From contig DAIDAN010000004.1 in assembly GCA_027310605.1 (NCBI GenBank), positions 1 through 20,248 on the forward strand: DNA of 20,248 nt, in the 5' to 3' direction. This document shows positions 1 to 7,122 of this stretch, piece after piece (the stretch's first letter is position 1; every line of letters begins with the position of its first letter). Both the position numbers and the translations under genes were made by a program. The notes beneath the pieces were generated by a model. It was not told where the DNA came from. It made no database searches and saw only the letters and a program-made list of their open reading frames with translations. Origin of the DNA: Candidatus Aenigmatarchaeota archaeon (GTDB lineage: Archaea > Aenigmatarchaeota > Aenigmatarchaeia > Aenigmatarchaeales > DAIDAN01).

Positions 1-3000
1 ATATTGCGGATCAATATCGAGCCCCTTTTCCTTCACATATTCCGGGTCCTCGGCGCGTTTCGAGACAAGCTGGTTTCCTTTCACTATCACATAGCCGAGC
101 CTTTCCCCTACGATTATCGCCTTGGTCGGGTCGCGCTTGCCTATTTTTTTCGCGAGCTCAACATGCGGCTGCACCCCCTTGTAGCTTCCGAGAGCGCGCG
201 AGACTCCCTTTATTATCGTGAGCTTTTCGAGCGGTATCCTTCCGGCGGACAAGTCCTCGATAACAGCGCGCACGAACTTCGCTGCCTTCTGGATGTCCCC
301 TTCTTTCAGGATTATGTTCAAAACCTTCAGCATTGTCTCGCCCGTGAGCGAGCACCAGTCCCTCCTCACAGTCTCAATCCCTTTCATCTCAACCTTATCC
401 TTCCATCCATCACTTTCCTTCTCGAACTTCCAGCCCGCATACCTTTTTTTCGCGAGAATCAAAAAAGTTTTGTAAATCTTTTCGAACTTGAGGTCAAGTA
501 TGCCAGGCAGCTCTTCCGTCACGAAAGAGGATATCGCTACTCCTTCCTTCTCTGCCTCGTCCAAGTCTGTTGTGTTTGTTTTCACGAAAATCGAATCCGT
601 GTTGTGAAGCAGAATCTGCCCGCAGCTGTCAACGAACATATGGCTTCCCTCGACGCTCAAGTCATAGACATAACCTTCATACTTCTCTTCCGTTATTTTT
701 GTCGGAGTATTGGAGTTATTATTTGTTGTAGTTGTGAGAATGTATGTCTTCTTTGCCGGTCTGAATCTTATCGTATAGTTCTGCCCGAGCAGGGAAAGAA
801 GGAACGACAATCCGCCTGCAAGCCGGAGCGAGCGCGTCTCATACCTGAAATTTTCCTTCTTGTATTTTTCGGAATAGTTCAGTTTCATATTCATAAAAAC
901 TCTTGAACCGTCCCCCTTAATCATATTATCCAAAACAATCCTCTGGTATTTTTCCGGGATATGATAAACAAACTCGGGAATTCTTTTCCCAAATGATTTC
1001 TGTCCGCAAAGCATCTTGAAAAATATAGCGGAAAGCCTGTTCATCATCTGGAGCTTGTAGGTATTGTCCTCATAATTTATTGTTTTTGTTTGCGCCGCAG
1101 TGTTCTTGTAGGTAAGCGTTCTTCTCTTTCTTGTTGATTTTATTATGCTCGCTTCCGCGTTCCTGAAAATTTTCAGGTAATCTTCCCTCAATTGTTCCAA
1201 CCACTTCGCATCTGAAGACGCTATGCTCGCGCCGTCCCTTACTGAGGTTTCTGCTGTAGAAGCGCTGCCTTCCGCTATGAATGCTCCAACAAGCCTGCAT
1301 AAGGATTCGAACTCCGGAGAATCCGCTCTTATTATTCTTTTTACCCTGACAGGATTCTTCCTGTTTGTCCAGCCGAAAACCAGCCAGCCGTTTTCCTCGC
1401 GGACTTCGGATATTTTTTCCCTTCCCTTGTAAACAGATTTTGATTTGTAATGCGAAAGGATTTCAAACAAATCAATATAATCAATCTGTTTCAGTTTCGG
1501 AATATTTTTCACTCGGACAATTTCCTTTCCTTCCATGTCTTGCGGTTTCGTTTCCGCAAATTTTCCGCCGCGTTCCGTGATTATTGAGTGGTCTTCCGTT
1601 ACAATTGTCTCGCCGAACTTCTGGTTCACCCGGAATATTTTTTTTCCCGTACGGTGCCTGATTATCTGGTTGATTGGCATCCACTCGGCTTTTTTCGTTT
1701 CAGGATTTAAAGTGAGTGCCCTGTAGCCGTTAAGATTTATGAATTCCTTTTCTCTTGATAGTTTTACATCGCCCGCATTCTCTTCAAACAACTTTTCAAT
1801 ATTCTTGATTTCAATCGTTCCGTTCCCGTTCATTATCGTGACAAACCTGTCCGCTGTTATGCTGTCCCCATAAACCACTGCCTTCTTGAAGTTGTCCTCA
1901 ATCAGTTTTTTCGTCCTGATTATGTTCTCCCTGCCGTAAGCTGTCACCGAGTTCGCGACATCCATCACATAAAGTCTGGCGCGCGCATATCCTGTATAGC
2001 CGTAGAGGGAATTCGACATATCCTTCAGAGCAAGCTGCTTCGCGTCAAGCAACCGCTTCAGGTCCTGCGGAGCTGTCTTCATTTGCTTTTTTGTTGCGGC
2101 TCTCGCCTCCATCAGCTCGCGGAGTATGGCGGGAAGCACGCCCTCCCGAACCTCATGCTTCACGAACTTCACGCCCTGCGGAGTCGTGAAATGCTCGGCG
2201 GCGGCGCCATTGTCGAGCAGGAGCGTCGTGGGGCAGATGTTGTAGGTCCTGATGAGCGAGGGGTACAGGCTTGTGAAATCAAGAACAAGGATGGAGCAGC
2301 CCTTGTGCAGCCCTGTCTGCGGGTCAAGCACTATCGCGCCCTTCAGCTTGTCCTCCCGCTCCTCCTCAGTCTTTTCCACGCCTTCCGGCTTGCAGGGCAT
2401 TATGATATTCCTTTTCCTGAACTCGTGCAGCAGCTTGCACTCGTGCCTCTGCGACTGCCCTCCGAGCGCGTCCTGCAAAAGCAGCCCGGAAATTTTTGAG
2501 ATTTCGAAAAACTTGTCGAGCAATCCTTTCTCTATCACAAGCCTCATCGCAAGCTCCGCGTCGGTCCTTGAATAATCGATAAGCTTCTTCGCCTGCTCGC
2601 GCCCCCCGTTCCAGAGCGCGCGCATCTCCCGTATGCCGCCCATTTCCATCTTGCCCTCGCCGAGCATTGCCTTCGCTATGGTGCCGAGGTCGTAGCGCTT
2701 GAACTTCACCCATGGATCTTTTTTTATTATCTCATACGGGTCCACCACTACCCTGCCCGAGATCGAGCAGGAATATCCGTTCTGGAGTTTTCTGCAGAAA
2801 ACCTGCTTCTCGGTCCTGCCGAAGTCGCGCTGCAGGTTCAAAACCTCAAGGCGCTTCGTTATGAAAGGCAAATCGAAATTGTTTATGTTGTATCCTGTTA
2901 TGATGTCAGGGTCATATCCGTTCACAAGCTCGATGAATTTTTTCAGCATCTCCTTTTCATCTGCGCACGCTATCACATCGCTCCCCGTCTTTATCGGTTT

Positions 3001-3639
3001 TGCGGAAAGCACCAGCGTCCTCTTGTCCTTGTAATCCGGGAAAAAGCAGAGGCTTATTATCACGATGCCGTCCTTCTCCGCCTCCGGAATCCTGTCATCG
3101 CTGTCCGACACTGTCTCGATGTCGAGCGAGAGGTAGCGCAGCGGCGCGTTTTTTTCAGAAGCCTGAATCGGTTCTATTTTTTCCGCCTCGATTGCCCTGC
3201 ATCTCACTGTTTTCGTGAACGCTGGCTTGCCGTCCACGCGCACCCAGCCCATCCCGCGCAGTCCGTTATCCACGAGATAGCGGTACTTGAAAAGAATGTC
3301 TGCCTCGTAAGGCGCGCCGAATTTTCTTGCAATCTCCTTCATCTCGGGGACATTGCCGGGGTCGTTGCCGAAAACTTTGAGAATTTTTTTCGGCTTCTGG
3401 AAGCCGATTGGAAGAATTTTTTCAACGACCTCAGGTTGAGCGGAAAACTTTCCAAGCTCTTTCCCTATCTCGTTTTTCGTTTTTTCCACATCCTCCTTCG
3501 CATCAATATAAAAATACGGCTGTGTCTTGGTTGTGAGCGCGCAGACCGCATCGCCTTCCGCGGTCTTCCCGAAAAGCCGCACGAGCGGCTTGTTGTTCAG
3601 CATCACATAATCGCAGTCCAAAATCTGCATCTCTATCAT
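1..3639 (-). CDS. polB: Family B DNA polymerase (PolB) precursor containing an intein, 3' end cut by window edge
   Basis: Replicative/repair DNA polymerase with proofreading. The frame is open for 1213 codons to the left edge. Seen in order: exonuclease Exo I (LSLDIET, about residues 171-177), Exo II (GYNINNFDLPF, 249-259), Exo III (YSRTDAELA, 356-364), motif A (DFTSLYPSL, 454-462), motif B (KQLALKDMSNSLYG, 534-547) and motif C YGD (590-592). There the frame enters a 421-residue intein and resumes with TDSIFVK, so splicing rebuilds YGDTDS. The 200 C-extein residues in view end at GLDIDPQY, which resembles the region shortly before the usual archaeal PolB C-terminus, so little is missing. Mature length would be just over 792 residues, normal for the family. 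The start at 3639 has a TATA box about 20 bases upstream, suggesting a leaderless transcript; the ATG at 3630 (MQILDCDY) is an alternative that aligns slightly better with relatives. Confidence 0.96.
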   Translation of the reverse strand, partial: MIEMQILDCDYVMLNNKPLVRLFGKTAEGDAVCALTTKTQPYFYIDAKEDVEKTKNEIGKELGKFSAQPEVVEKILPIGFQKPKKILKVFGNDPGNVPEMKEIARKFGAPYEADILFKYRYLVDNGLRGMGWVRVDGKPAFTKTVRCRAIEAEKIEPIQASEKNAPLRYLSLDIETVSDSDDRIPEAEKDGIVIISLCFFPDYKDKRTLVLSAKPIKTGSDVIACADEKEMLKKFIELVNGYDPDIITGYNINNFDLPFITKRLEVLNLQRDFGRTEKQVFCRKLQNGYSCSISGRVVVDPYEIIKKDPWVKFKRYDLGTIAKAMLGEGKMEMGGIREMRALWNGGREQAKKLIDYSRTDAELAMRLVIEKGLLDKFFEISKISGLLLQDALGGQSQRHECKLLHEFRKRNIIMPCKPEGVEKTEEEREDKLKGAIVLDPQTGLHKGCSILVLDFTSLYPSLIRTYNICPTTLLLDNGAAAEHFTTPQGVKFVKHEVREGVLPAILRELMEARAATKKQMKTAPQDLKRLLDAKQLALKDMSNSLYGYTGYARARLYVMDVANSVTAYGRENIIRTKKLIEDNFKKAVVYGDSITADRFVTIMNGNGTIEIKNIEKLFEENAGDVKLSREKEFINLNGYRALTLNPETKKAEWMPINQIIRHRTGKKIFRVNQKFGETIVTEDHSIITERGGKFAETKPQDMEGKEIVRVKNIPKLKQIDYIDLFEILSHYKSKSVYKGREKISEVREENGWLVFGWTNRKNPVRVKRIIRADSPEFESLCRLVGAFIAEGSASTAETSVRDGASIASSDAKWLEQLREDYLKIFRNAEASIIKSTRKRRTLTYKNTAAQTKTINYEDNTYKLQMMNRLSAIFFKMLCGQKSFGKRIPEFVYHIPEKYQRIVLDNMIKGDGSRVFMNMKLNYSEKYKKENFRYETRSLRLAGGLSFLLSLLGQNYTIRFRPAKKTYILTTTTNNNSNTPTKITEEKYEGYVYDLSVEGSHMFVDSCGQILLHNTDSIFVKTNTTDLDEAEKEGVAISSFVTEELPGILDLKFEKIYKTFLILAKKRYAGWKFEKESDGWKDKVEMKGIETVRRDWCSLTGETMLKVLNIILKEGDIQKAAKFVRAVIEDLSAGRIPLEKLTIIKGVSRALGSYKGVQPHVELAKKIGKRDPTKAIIVGERLGYVIVKGNQLVSKRAEDPEYVKEKGLDIDPQY
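601..1863 (-). mobile_element. Intein with LAGLIDADG homing endonuclease in the PolB YGD|TDS site (pol-c type)
   Basis: A 421-residue in-frame protein intron between Asp592 of the N-extein and the Thr that begins TDS. Splicing residues are present: Ser1 (SITADRF), block B TEDHSIIT with its TxxH at about residues 89-92, block F YVYDLSVEGSHMFV at 398-411, and the C-terminal His-Asn with Thr as +1 nucleophile. The homing endonuclease has both LAGLIDADG helices: CRLVGAFIAEG (about 189-199) and VLDNMIKGDG (310-319). Their acidic residues are kept, so the nuclease may be active. From memory, insertion site and layout match the pol-c inteins of Thermococcus polymerases such as Tli Pol-1 (Ser at position 1, HN|TD at the exit). 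Since the intein splits the catalytic aspartates, unspliced polymerase should be inactive. Confidence 0.95.
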
Positions 3640-3658
3640 AACACCGACCGGAAGAAAG

Positions 3659-3666
3659 TTTATATA
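3659..3666 (-). promoter_or_regulatory. TATA box of polB
   Basis: TATATAAA on the minus strand, with its 3' end 20 bases upstream of the PolB ATG at 3639. This spacing places transcription start at or near the start codon, typical of leaderless archaeal transcripts. A second A/T-rich TATA-like stretch lies further upstream, near 3707-3718. The rest of the 172-base gap between PolB and DP1 holds only T-rich runs that could end DP1 transcription. Confidence 0.55.
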
Positions 3667-3811
3667 CGAAATAGCCTCAATAGTATTTATGATTGAGAAT
3701 TCCAAAAAATATATAAGATTGATTTCTTGGTTGGTTTTTTAATTGTATTATTCTTTATCTCGCTCGTTGTTGTTGAATTTTTAATATTAACCAGCAAATG
3801 ATTTATATTTT

Positions 3812-4681
3812 TTAAATCTCCACTTCCCTCGTTTTCAAATTTATTCGCGCAACGGATTTTTCGTCAATAGCCACAACGCCCGTTCCCTTATAGTTACCGG
3901 AAAAATTCTCGGAAGAGCGCGTCAAAAAAATGTCGGGCGCCTCCGCGATAGCGAACAGCCTTCCGGGCAGCCTCCTTTTTTTCAGGATTTGCAGCGGCGG
4001 GATTTTCGCGATAGCTGGGTTTATCAGAACCGAGATGTTGTTTATTTTCAGCATCGCAGGATTTTTCCCGACAACAAGCGATTTTTTCCCGATTGAAAAC
4101 TCGCCGCCGAAAGTTATGGAATAATCCGCGCCTTCCGAAATCCTGCCAAAAACTATTTCGCATTTTTTCGGGCTTTTCCTCTCCGGCTTTTCCAGAACCT
4201 CGGGGAATTCCACAGAATCCGCGTAAATGCTTTTTCCATAAACCCTTCCCGAAACCATAATGACATCGTCTTCCTCAGCCTGTATTTTTGATATTATTTT
4301 TATTTCGCCTGTCTGGTCCTCCAACACGAAGCCGTCGGGCAGGATGTTTTTCACAAGCCCTATGACGGAGGCGCTCCCTGAATTTCCCGAGGCGTTTATT
4401 ATCGAAACCGCCCTGTTCTTTTTTTCGAAAACGCTTTGCAGCGCGCTGAAGTATGAATTTAGCCTTGCCACCGACTCCTGAACGGAAAACTTTTTTGTCT
4501 CGCCCGCCTCCGCGACTTCCACGATGTTCTGGAAAAAATCCGCGCCTATCACCAGCGGCTTCTCCTTCCGCACGCGCTCCAAAACCTCCGCCTGCTCCGC
4601 CTCGCGCATCCCTGATATTTTTTCCGCGGCTTTCGGCTCGATCAGCGCGCCCTCTTTCATTATTTCCTGGAGTATGTTCAT
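3812..4681 (-). CDS. DNA polymerase D small subunit (DP1)-like protein with degenerate phosphodiesterase domain
   Basis: The 289-residue product resembles the PolD small subunit. The N-terminus (LQEIMKEGALIEPKAAEKI) matches the DP1 N-terminal helical domain. Residues about 91-162 form the OB-fold (VSIINASG, VLEDQTGEIKIIS, VSGRVYGKSIYADSVEFPEV). The C-terminal part keeps only scraps of the calcineurin-like phosphodiesterase fold: PAMLKINNISVLIN, where DP1 normally has an R-x-HGxxFLxAHG-like strand, and EAPDIF, where DP1 normally has VPDIFxxGHVH. The GDxxD, GNHD and GHVH metal-binding motifs are absent, and the protein is about half to two thirds the usual DP1 length. A structural rather than nuclease role is likely, as with eukaryotic polymerase B-subunits (inference). 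No DP2 gene is in the window. An upstream in-frame TTG at 4687 is possible, but ATG 4681 fits the family start. Confidence 0.75.
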   Translation of the reverse strand: MNILQEIMKEGALIEPKAAEKISGMREAEQAEVLERVRKEKPLVIGADFFQNIVEVAEAGETKKFSVQESVARLNSYFSALQSVFEKKNRAVSIINASGNSGSASVIGLVKNILPDGFVLEDQTGEIKIISKIQAEEDDVIMVSGRVYGKSIYADSVEFPEVLEKPERKSPKKCEIVFGRISEGADYSITFGGEFSIGKKSLVVGKNPAMLKINNISVLINPAIAKIPPLQILKKRRLPGRLFAIAEAPDIFLTRSSENFSGNYKGTGVVAIDEKSVARINLKTREVEI

Positions 4682-4691
4682 TGCCAATCAA

Positions 4692-4734
4692 CTGCATTAC
4701 GAATCATATCATTACGGTTTGATTACAGGAACGC
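4692..4734 (-). repeat. Dispersed intergenic repeat, copy upstream of DP1
   Basis: On the minus strand this reads GCGTTCCTGTAATCAAACCG followed by TAATGATATGATTCGTAATG, ending 10 bases before the DP1 start. It matches copies at 8947, 10288, 12008, 13340, 15961, 17853 and 18634 (consensus GCGTTCCTGCAAATCA, two bases, then CCGTAATGAT). The rest of the 4682-4885 gap holds a related degenerate piece (ATCAAATCAAGCCGTATT near 4868-4885) and otherwise A/T-rich DNA with no gene. Confidence 0.6.
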
Positions 4735-4885
4735 TTGTTGTGGCATTTCTTAAACAAACAGCTTAATGACCGTTCATATTTTATGAATTCAAGTTGTAAT
4801 GGTCAGCCGTCCATTTTTTAAATCAATCCATAATGATAATTCAAGCCGTAATAGTTTTAACCAGTAATCAAATCAAGCCGTATTG

Positions 4886-5185
4886 TCATTTTCCCAGCAG
4901 GCTGAAAACCGTTCCGGGAACCGCCTTCAAGAGCAAGATGAATATTACCGCAGCCTTCAGGGGTAAAACAACATCAGCGAAAAGCAGGAGCAGCGCCGCA
5001 GCAATGTCCGCACCGCACATCAGAAGGCTCGGAATGTAAACCGGAATCGGCGCGAATGAGAGCGCGCCCTTCAAGACCAGCACCGCAGCCAAAAAATAAA
5101 CCAGCAAAGCCGGCGCGGAAACGCCGCCGAACAGCAGGATTGCTGCCGCGGCAAAATCAACGGCGCCGTAAATCTTTTCCAGCAT
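4886..5185 (-). CDS. Small hydrophobic membrane protein, unknown function
   Basis: 99 residues, almost entirely hydrophobic, with three or four predicted membrane segments (about residues 8-22, 26-44, 53-70 and 75-95) separated by short loops. Charged residues are few and mostly terminal (MLEKIYG at the start, LLGK at the end). I recognise no family motif. It is the last gene of the run that starts with cdc6, 27 bases after the preceding stop and read in the same direction, with an AGG-containing ribosome binding region. The consistent alanine/leucine codon pattern and position support a real gene. Confidence 0.65.
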   Translation of the reverse strand: MLEKIYGAVDFAAAAILLFGGVSAPALLVYFLAAVLVLKGALSFAPIPVYIPSLLMCGADIAAALLLLFADVVLPLKAAVIFILLLKAVPGTVFSLLGK

Positions 5186-5212
5186 CCTGAAAACCTTTTT
5201 TGTTTTCTTTAA

Positions 5213-5845
5213 TTACAAATCAACGCCAAGCAGCAGCGTGGCATCCCCGCCGCTGACTTTCATTTTTTCGCGCAGCCACCTGTCCAGACTTGGCGAGGGC
5301 GAGCCCGAGCAGATGTTTTTTCCCTTTATCTCGGGGAAGGGGTTTGAAGGCAGCAGCGCCTCGTCGTGCGATGCTTCTTCATAAAATATTTTTCCTGAAT
5401 CGCTTTGCTCCCCGATAATTTTCCCCTTTCGCGCGAGCAGCACTTCCGGAAGCGGCGGCGGCCTGAATGCGCTGCCGTGCGAAAACGCAACCGTGATATC
5501 GCGCAAAAGGCAGGAGAGAACTCCGATGTTCGACGGCAAAGATTTTCTTTCTATATTGAACGCTGATTGTTTTTCCGACGCAGACAAGGCAAAAAAATAT
5601 TTTCCAAGCCCTTCGAGCGTTTTCATTTTTTCAATTATCTTTTGCGCCTCCTTCATGTCGGGGTCTTCAAACTTTATTTTATCAATTCCTGTTTTTTCCA
5701 AAAACTTTTCAACGATACGGCTTGTATTGCTTATGTTCGCGCCCGGTCGCACGCAGACGCCGCAAACCCATTCCGCGCGCCCGTTTTTTCCTCTCTTGAT
5801 TTTTCCGGAAGTTATGTCGAAGCAGGGATAAAGGGAACATTCCAT
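5213..5845 (-). CDS. Uncharacterised protein with N-terminal cysteine pairs
   Basis: 210 residues, family not recognised. The N-terminus has two cysteine pairs, CSLYPC (residues 3-8) and CGVC (about 28-31), about 20 residues apart, which could bind zinc or an iron-sulfur cluster. A lysine/glutamate-rich helical stretch follows at about 40-80, then a mixed region with several serine/proline segments, ending in LLLGVDL. The start at ATG 5845 is preferred because GGGTG, the ribosome-binding motif seen before other genes here, ends seven bases upstream. GTG 5854 in the same frame is the alternative. It lies 20 bases after the GNAT gene and 27 before the membrane-protein gene, so all are probably co-transcribed. 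Confidence 0.7.
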   Translation of the reverse strand: MECSLYPCFDITSGKIKRGKNGRAEWVCGVCVRPGANISNTSRIVEKFLEKTGIDKIKFEDPDMKEAQKIIEKMKTLEGLGKYFFALSASEKQSAFNIERKSLPSNIGVLSCLLRDITVAFSHGSAFRPPPLPEVLLARKGKIIGEQSDSGKIFYEEASHDEALLPSNPFPEIKGKNICSGSPSPSLDRWLREKMKVSGGDATLLLGVDL

Positions 5846-5865
5846 TTTTGGCACCCGAGCAAGAG

Positions 5866-6324
5866 TTATTGAATTTTCTTTCTCATTTCAATCTTGAACT
5901 CCTTGAAACCGAGATTCTTGTAAAGTTCTTTTACCGCCGAGTTGGTGGGGAAAACTTCCAGTCTGACGGCTTTTATTTGCCGCGACTTGAGCCAAGAAAT
6001 AAATTTGTTGATTAGTTTTGTCCCGACTCCTCTGTTCCTGTATTTTTCTTCAACGAAAATCTGAAACAGAATGCCTATTTTTCTTTCAATATAAAAAGCC
6101 GGCAACTTTTCTATCTTTCCTGCTGCAAAGCCCACAACTCTTCCACCTTCCTCGGCTAAGAAATATTTGCAGCCCTTGAAAAATCTTGAGTAAATATTTT
6201 TGAGAAGACGCGCAGGTTTCTCCGCATTAAAGTTCTTGTCAAACCTCTTCGCATCTTTGACAGATCTTATCCAGAATTCCATTATCACATCACTGTCTTT
6301 ATAGGTAGCTTCCCTGATTATCAT
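5866..6324 (-). CDS. GNAT-family N-acetyltransferase
   Basis: 152 residues with the full GNAT fold. The acetyl-CoA binding motif A is ILFQIFVEEKYRNRGVGTKL (about residues 85-104), with the R/Q-x-x-G-x-G loop RNRGVG. Motif B is KAVRLEVFPTNSAVKELYKN followed by LGF, the usual end of a RimI-like domain. It transfers an acetyl group from acetyl-CoA to an amine; the substrate cannot be told from sequence. It starts 15 bases after the metalloprotease stop and is probably part of the cdc6-led operon. Length is typical for a single-domain GNAT. Confidence 0.9.
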   Translation of the reverse strand: MIIREATYKDSDVIMEFWIRSVKDAKRFDKNFNAEKPARLLKNIYSRFFKGCKYFLAEEGGRVVGFAAGKIEKLPAFYIERKIGILFQIFVEEKYRNRGVGTKLINKFISWLKSRQIKAVRLEVFPTNSAVKELYKNLGFKEFKIEMRKKIQ

Positions 6325-6339
6325 AAATTATCAGCTCTT

Positions 6340-7113
6340 TTATGCGTTCAAAATCTTGTTCTTGTGTTTTTGCGCTTCCTTGTAAGCTGTTTGTAGAAAT
6401 TGCGCAAACGGTTCTTTCTTCTTCCTGCTCTTCTTGTACAAGTCCTCGAAATGCTGGATTAAGTTTCTGCTTCCGATTTTGATTTTCAAATGTTCTTGAT
6501 AACTTCCAGTCCCGCTTTTCAATATGCTCTGGATTCTCTTGTCGCGCAAAATAACAGGCGCAAGAATCTCGCTTAAGTGCCATTCCAAATATGGCGAGTC
6601 GAAAGTTTTTTCATCAGCATCCGTAAAAACTTCCTTCCATTTTTTGAAATAAAGAAAATGCAGAACTTCATGAGCAACGGTTTCTTTCATAAATGTCAAT
6701 CGGTTTAGATAAAATATTGAAAACCACCAATGTTTCAAATTTCTTGGGTTGATGGGATTTATTGAGATGCTTCCAAAGATTGTTTTTCTTTCTATCGGCC
6801 AATCTGTTTCTAGAACTCTTGGCATAATTTCCATATAATTATCATTAATCTTGCTCCATTCTTTCTGGAAAAGGTTTTTTTGCGTTTTCAATTGTTGATA
6901 TTCCTCTTTCCAGAATTTCTTCGTATATTTTCTGATAATTTTTAATCTTTCTTTATTTGTTTTTACCCCATTCAATTCTTCCTTCAATAACGGATGGACG
7001 CGATAAACACGTCTGCTCCAGTCCCAGCCTATTTTTAAGGGAGAACAAAAAGTTGATAAATTATATACTTCCCACTTCAGAGACGCCAAAACAAATTTCA
7101 CTTTCGGCAGCAT
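6340..7113 (-). CDS. Putative zinc metalloprotease (HExxH)
   Basis: 257 residues. The only diagnostic motif is HEVLH (residues 148-152) inside TVAHEVLHFLYF, the HExxH zinc site of metalloproteases. A downstream acidic cluster (LEWHLSEIL, about 176-184) could supply the third ligand in gluzincin fashion. The N-terminal 100 residues are basic and tryptophan-rich (KIGWDWSRRVYRV), and the C-terminal 50 are lysine-rich helices. There is no signal peptide or membrane segment, so it is probably cytoplasmic. It begins nine bases after the cdc6 stop with a good AGGAG site, so it is co-transcribed with cdc6. Co-transcription with a replication initiator makes a DNA-linked substrate possible, but the spacing of SprT/Wss1 proteases (a third His after HExxH) is not seen. 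Confidence 0.75.
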   Translation of the reverse strand: MLPKVKFVLASLKWEVYNLSTFCSPLKIGWDWSRRVYRVHPLLKEELNGVKTNKERLKIIRKYTKKFWKEEYQQLKTQKNLFQKEWSKINDNYMEIMPRVLETDWPIERKTIFGSISINPINPRNLKHWWFSIFYLNRLTFMKETVAHEVLHFLYFKKWKEVFTDADEKTFDSPYLEWHLSEILAPVILRDKRIQSILKSGTGSYQEHLKIKIGSRNLIQHFEDLYKKSRKKKEPFAQFLQTAYKEAQKHKNKILNA

Positions 7114-7122
7114 AAGAATCTC

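Noticed and set aside
4..906. Long plus-strand reading frame (300 codons)
   Set aside because: It is the antisense shadow of PolB and its intein, which match known motifs throughout on the minus strand. Other long frames opposite cdc6 (7306-7986), DnaG (12267-12908) and the M24 gene (13778-14311) are rejected for the same reason.
1302..1316. GGATTCGAACTCCGG, which looks like an antisense tRNA T-arm
   Set aside because: It lies in the reading frame of the intein (PEFES) just before the first LAGLIDADG motif, and no acceptor stem or anticodon arm surrounds it. I found no tRNA or rRNA in the window.
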